NCBI GenBank assembly: GCA_020428585.1
Contig: JAGQMP010000022.1
Coordinates: 518-16,832, forward strand
Length of the DNA: 16,315 bases
Direction: 5' to 3'
Origin: Patescibacteria group bacterium
Lineage (GTDB): Bacteria > Patescibacteriota > Minisyncoccia > Phycocordibacterales > UBA1006
A model generated the notes under the pieces. It was not told where the DNA came from, searched no databases, and was given only the letters and a program-made list of their open reading frames with translations. The position numbers and the translations under genes are program-made. Shown piece after piece: positions 14,244 through 16,315 of the stretch (position 1 is the first letter of the stretch; every line of letters begins with the position of its first letter).

Positions 14244-14328
14244 GATATTTTTTCGAACGAGTTCTCAAAATATCTCATTCGCTCGACCCCGCCGTCGCCT
14301 ACGGACTTCGTCCGGCTTCGCAGGCGAC
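14244..14328. other. Non-coding hairpin segment downstream of tRNA-Asp
   Basis: Two stem-loops and no credible gene. The first is GATATTTT / AAAATATC at 14244-14251 and 14267-14274. The second is GC-rich: GTCGCCT at 14294-14300 pairs with AGGCGAC at 14322-14328 and encloses CGGAC-TTC-GTCCG (14302-14314). The arrangement parallels the GC-rich segment beyond the initiator tRNA. Confidence 0.6.
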
Positions 14329-14332
14329 TCTT

Positions 14333-14422
14333 TTCAAGTCCCGTTTGGCGTGTAAAACGAAAGCGACCTAATACTTTCGTATCAGGTCGCCAACGTTTTA
14401 TGCGCGCCAGACGGGACTTGAA
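14333..14422. repeat. Long imperfect palindrome that includes the tRNA-Asp 3' half
   Basis: The left arm 14333-14374 (plus strand TTCAAGTCCCGTTTGGCG onward) matches the minus-strand sequence of the right arm 14379-14422. The right arm is the tRNA-Asp T loop, acceptor 3' strand and trailer. Differences are a few substitutions and a 2-base length change. The centre is a GAAA tetraloop on the minus strand. Confidence 0.85.
14354..14399 (-). terminator. Terminator of tRNA-Asp
   Basis: On the minus strand GCGACCTGATAC, a GAAA tetraloop and GTATTAGGTCGC form a 12-bp stem with one G-T pair. They are flanked by AAAACG and CGTTTT, which extend the pairing. The terminal T-run is short (four). Confidence 0.7.
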
Positions 14423-14477
14423 CCCGCAACCTCCCGCGTGACAGGCGGGTGCTCTAACCAAGTTGAGCTACCAGCGC
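14403..14477 (-). tRNA. tRNA-Asp (GTC)
   Basis: This is a complete 75-nt cloverleaf on the minus strand. The acceptor GCGCTGG pairs with CTGGCGC using two wobble pairs. The D arm is GCTC/GAGC, the anticodon stem is CCCGC/GCGGG around CTGTCAC, and the T arm is GCGGG-TTCAAGT-CCCGT. G73 is the discriminator expected for Asp. CCA is not encoded. Confidence 0.96.
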
Positions 14478-14486
14478 AACAGGCAA

Positions 14487-14514
14487 ATACTATCATAATA
14501 CCCTTGGTTTGCAA
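14487..14514 (-). promoter_or_regulatory. Promoter of tRNA-Asp
   Basis: On the minus strand TTGCAA (14509-14514), a 16-bp spacer and TAGTAT (14487-14492) lie 9 bases before the tRNA 5' end. This is the same box pair and spacing as at the initiator tRNA. Confidence 0.6.
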
Positions 14515-14525
14515 CATAATTATGG

Positions 14526-14553
14526 TTGAATTTCAAGGCTGATATGGTACCTT
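14526..14553 (+). promoter_or_regulatory. Promoter of elongator tRNA-Met
   Basis: TTGAAT at 14526-14531, a 16-bp spacer and TGG-TACCTT (hexamer 14548-14553) lie 9 bases before the tRNA. It is divergent from the tRNA-Asp promoter. Confidence 0.45.
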
Positions 14554-14562
14554 AGAACCTAT

Positions 14563-14636
14563 GTCGGGGTAGCTCAGTTGGTTAGAGCGTAGGACTCATA
14601 AACCTAAGGTCGTGGGTTCAATTCCCACCCTCGACA
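14563..14636 (+). tRNA. tRNA-Met (CAT), elongator type
   Basis: This is a complete 74-nt cloverleaf. The acceptor is GTCGGGG/CCTCGAC, the D arm GCTC/GAGC, the anticodon loop CTCATAA and the T arm GTGGG-TTCAATT-CCCAC, with A73. The paired 1-72 end excludes an initiator. The anticodon stem TAGGA/ACCTA has an A31-A39 mismatch next to the loop. A tRNA-Ile with CAT read as lysidine is the alternative, but the GTAGGACTCATAA block favours elongator Met. CCA is not encoded. Confidence 0.85.
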
Positions 14637-14641
14637 CAATA

Positions 14642-14667
14642 AAAAAGCCCCTTTTGAGAGGCTTTTT
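14642..14667. terminator. Bidirectional terminator between tRNA-Met and the minus-strand gene
   Basis: AAAAAGCC at 14642-14649 pairs with GGCTTTTT at 14660-14667 around a 10-base loop. The A-rich and T-rich arms let it end both the tRNA and the convergent gene that stops at 14669. Confidence 0.8.
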
Positions 14668-14668
14668 G

Positions 14669-15256
14669 TTAATTCTGTTTTCCTTGTAGTCTAGCTATTT
14701 CTTCGATAAGTTCTTGATTAGGATCTACTCGCCTAACACCTGATGAACTGGGTATGTCTTCACACTTTGGACAATAAGGAATAACTTTGCGTTCGGTTCT
14801 TCCACTACCTGAGAGAGGAAATGGTCCATCGTGAATGGATATTATTTGTTCTTGTGCCATTATTTCAGAATGACACTCCCAACAAGCATAATCCTTTCCG
14901 TTAGGTAAGAAATAATATTTCCAACTTTCCTCAGGATCAGGTATAGCACCATACGCGACCATATATTTTTGGATAATTTCTAAGTCATCGAAACCAACTA
15001 ATATCACTCTTTGGATATGAAGCCTCACGTTTTCTATGACACTCCAACCATAAGTTCCTTTTTTTAAGGCATTCCTTTGGATACCTTTCTCTAACCCTAT
15101 AGCATCAACTAAAGCATTGAATACTATCTTTTGTTGTTCATTAAGATTCTTTAACTTCTCATCAAGGCTAACAGTAGTAGGGAAGCCGTGTTCTTTGTAC
15201 TGAGCTATCTTCTCGTTGAGTTGACCTAATTCCTTAGGAGTTAAGGATTGTTCCAT
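14669..15256 (-). CDS. Unrecognised protein with zinc-ribbon-like CxxC pairs
   Basis: From ATG at 15256 this encodes 195 residues. The N-terminal half is helical and charged (LTPKELGQLNEKIAQYKEHG, then LDEKLKNLNEQQKIVFNALV). The C-terminal part has CWEC and, about 35 residues later, CPKC, spaced like a zinc ribbon. A charged helix ends the protein. I do not recognise the family. The frame extends upstream to an ATG at 15313, but that part lies in the promoter (TTGACA and TATAAT), so the later ATG is chosen. The gene is AT-richer than the core genes (38-42% GC in two sampled lines), lies on the opposite strand, and sits next to a tRNA, which suggests acquisition. Confidence 0.8.
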   Translation of the reverse strand: MEQSLTPKELGQLNEKIAQYKEHGFPTTVSLDEKLKNLNEQQKIVFNALVDAIGLEKGIQRNALKKGTYGWSVIENVRLHIQRVILVGFDDLEIIQKYMVAYGAIPDPEESWKYYFLPNGKDYACWECHSEIMAQEQIISIHDGPFPLSGSGRTERKVIPYCPKCEDIPSSSGVRRVDPNQELIEEIARLQGKQN

Positions 15257-15287
15257 ATTTTTTGTTTTTAGTTTATTTAAAAAAAAT

Positions 15288-15313
15288 ATTATATTATATA
15301 AATATGATGTCAA
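15288..15313 (-). promoter_or_regulatory. Promoter of the zinc-ribbon gene
   Basis: On the minus strand a perfect TTGACA (15308-15313) is followed after 14 bp by TATAAT (15288-15293), or after 16 bp by TAATAT. The leader would be about 25 nt and very AT-rich. It is divergent from the icd promoter. Confidence 0.6.
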
Positions 15314-15332
15314 ATCATACTATCGTGGGTTT

Positions 15333-15341
15333 TGTTATACT
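15333..15341 (+). promoter_or_regulatory. Extended -10 promoter of icd (leaderless)
   Basis: TGT followed by TATACT (15336-15341) ends 6 bases before the ATG at 15348, so transcription should begin at the start codon. No -35 is evident. Confidence 0.55.
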
Positions 15342-15347
15342 ATACCC

Positions 15348-16315
15348 ATGAACAAAATCACCGTTACTAATCCCATCGTTGAACTCGACGGCGACGAAAT
15401 GACCCGGGTCATGTGGCAGATGATCAAGGATCAATTAATCTTTCCTTACCTTGACCTTGATATCAGATACTTTGATCTTGGGATCGAGCATCGTGATGCG
15501 ACGAACGATCAGGTAACGATAGATGCCGCAAAGGCTATTCTAGAACACCACGTTGGGATCAAATGCGCGACCATCACCCCTGATGAGGCACGGGTCGATG
15601 AATTCGGACTGAAACAAATGTGGAAGTCACCGAACGGCACCATCAGAAATATCCTTGGAGGGACAGTCTTTCGCGAACCCATCATCATCGAAGGCATCCC
15701 GCGCTATGTCCCTGGATGGACCAAACCTATCTGTATTGGTCGTCACGCTTTTGGTGATCAGTACAAGGCAACCGACATCGTAGCTCCTGGTCCTGGAAAA
15801 CTCACCATGACCTTTGTCCCTGAAGGTGGAGGGGAACAGGTACACCAGGTCTATGATTTCACCGGTCCTGGAGTTGCGATGTCCATGTACAACACCGATG
15901 AATCAATCTATGGTTTTGCGCGTGCGTCGATGAATCAGGCGCTTCTCAAAGGATGGCCGCTGTACCTATCAACCAAAAATACGATTTTGAAAGCCTACGA
16001 CGGCAGGTTCAAGGACATCTTTGCCGAGGTGTACGAAACTGAGTTCAAAGAACAATTCGAGGCCGCTGGCATCGCTTATGAACATCGCCTCATTGATGAC
16101 ATGGTCGCTTTTGCCATTAAATCTGATGGGGGATTCGTCTGGGCTTGCAAGAATTACGATGGCGACGTTCAATCTGATGTCGTCGCACAGGGATACGGAT
16201 CATTGGGCCTGATGACGTCGGTCCTGATTACTCCTGATGGGCAAACGATCGAGGCTGAAGCTGCCCACGGAACCGTGACCCGTCACTACCGTAGGCACCA
16301 GGCAGGGGAGGCGAC
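15348..16315 (+). CDS. icd: NADP-dependent isocitrate dehydrogenase, type II (3' partial)
   Basis: The first 322 residues are present and the gene runs off the window; family members are about 400-415 residues. It oxidatively decarboxylates isocitrate to 2-oxoglutarate with reduction of NADP+. The sequence follows the eukaryotic IDH1/IDH2-type subfamily closely: VELDGDEMTRVMWQMIKDQL, CATITPDEARV, MWKSPNGTIRNILGGTVFRE, IGRHAFGDQYKATD, LYLSTKNTILKAYDGRFKDI and EHRLIDDMVAFAIKSDGGF. The substrate-binding arginines and the phosphate-site Ser are in place. AHGTVTRHYR contains the Arg-His pair that selects NADP in human IDH1. It differs from the shorter Escherichia coli type I enzyme. The start is set by the promoter and the normal N-terminus. 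Codon use looks like the core genes. Confidence 0.96.
   Translation, partial: MNKITVTNPIVELDGDEMTRVMWQMIKDQLIFPYLDLDIRYFDLGIEHRDATNDQVTIDAAKAILEHHVGIKCATITPDEARVDEFGLKQMWKSPNGTIRNILGGTVFREPIIIEGIPRYVPGWTKPICIGRHAFGDQYKATDIVAPGPGKLTMTFVPEGGGEQVHQVYDFTGPGVAMSMYNTDESIYGFARASMNQALLKGWPLYLSTKNTILKAYDGRFKDIFAEVYETEFKEQFEAAGIAYEHRLIDDMVAFAIKSDGGFVWACKNYDGDVQSDVVAQGYGSLGLMTSVLITPDGQTIEAEAAHGTVTRHYRRHQAGEA

Noticed and set aside
14229..14441. Plus-strand 70-residue frame ending RARRDLNPQPPA over tRNA-Asp
   Set aside because: This is the antisense reading of a tRNA gene and its hairpins, a well-known source of false proteins.
14183..14461. N-terminal extension of the SET gene into tRNA-Asp
   Set aside because: The upstream part is a translation of the tRNA and palindrome. 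The SET domain begins right after the ATG at 14182, which also has a fitting -10 motif.
15257..15313. Upstream extension of the zinc-ribbon gene
   Set aside because: The extension covers the TTGACA and TATAAT promoter boxes and reads as AT-rich, low-complexity sequence.
1..16315. UGA reassigned to Gly or Trp
   Set aside because: All genes are full length under the standard code with no in-frame TGA, so only avoidance of TGA as a stop is supported.

Overview
The window reads as chromosome of a Candidate Phyla Radiation (Patescibacteria) bacterium, probably from the Parcubacteria side. The evidence is a compact type IV pilus (T4P) locus of CPR type, very short intergenic spaces, almost no Shine-Dalgarno sequences, tRNA genes without an encoded CCA end, and a GatC-GatA pair followed by a short membrane protein instead of gatB. 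The standard genetic code fits. All 18 complete reading frames end in TAA or TAG and none in TGA. The lineage is inferred from sequence features only.

Positions 1-9248 hold the T4P system. They contain the end of a PilO-like alignment protein, a small membrane-anchored pilus protein, the extension ATPase PilB, the retraction-type ATPase PilT and the platform protein PilC. A separately promoted and terminated major pilin follows. After it comes a second operon: a pilin with a calcium-loop motif, the prepilin peptidase PilD, and four overlapping minor pilins of the FimU/GspH, PilW/GspJ, PilV/GspI and PilX/GspK types. Together these could build a complete pilus with a tip-initiation complex.

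Positions 9254-13518 hold housekeeping genes: NAD-dependent DNA ligase (ligA), gatC, gatA, and a membrane protein with a HEPN-like RNxxxH motif. PilB and LigA have both lost the four cysteines that bind zinc in most relatives, whereas PilD keeps its own.

Positions 13519-15347 are an accessory segment between three tRNA genes: initiator Met and elongator Met on the + strand and Asp on the - strand. It carries two AT-rich minus-strand genes, a small SET-domain protein and an unrecognised zinc-ribbon protein. Copies of the 3' ends of the initiator tRNA and of tRNA-Asp recur about 190-200 bp downstream of each tRNA, with GC-rich hairpins between. The SET gene lies exactly between the two distal copies. 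This is the most unusual structure in the window and looks like a pair of small elements targeting tRNA 3' ends.

From 15348 to the edge is a 5' partial gene for a eukaryote-type (type II) NADP-dependent isocitrate dehydrogenase, unexpected in a lineage that usually lacks a TCA cycle.

A recurring extended -10 motif (TGN followed by a TATAAT-like hexamer) sits so that transcription should begin at or within a few bases of several ATG codons, which suggests routine leaderless mRNAs.
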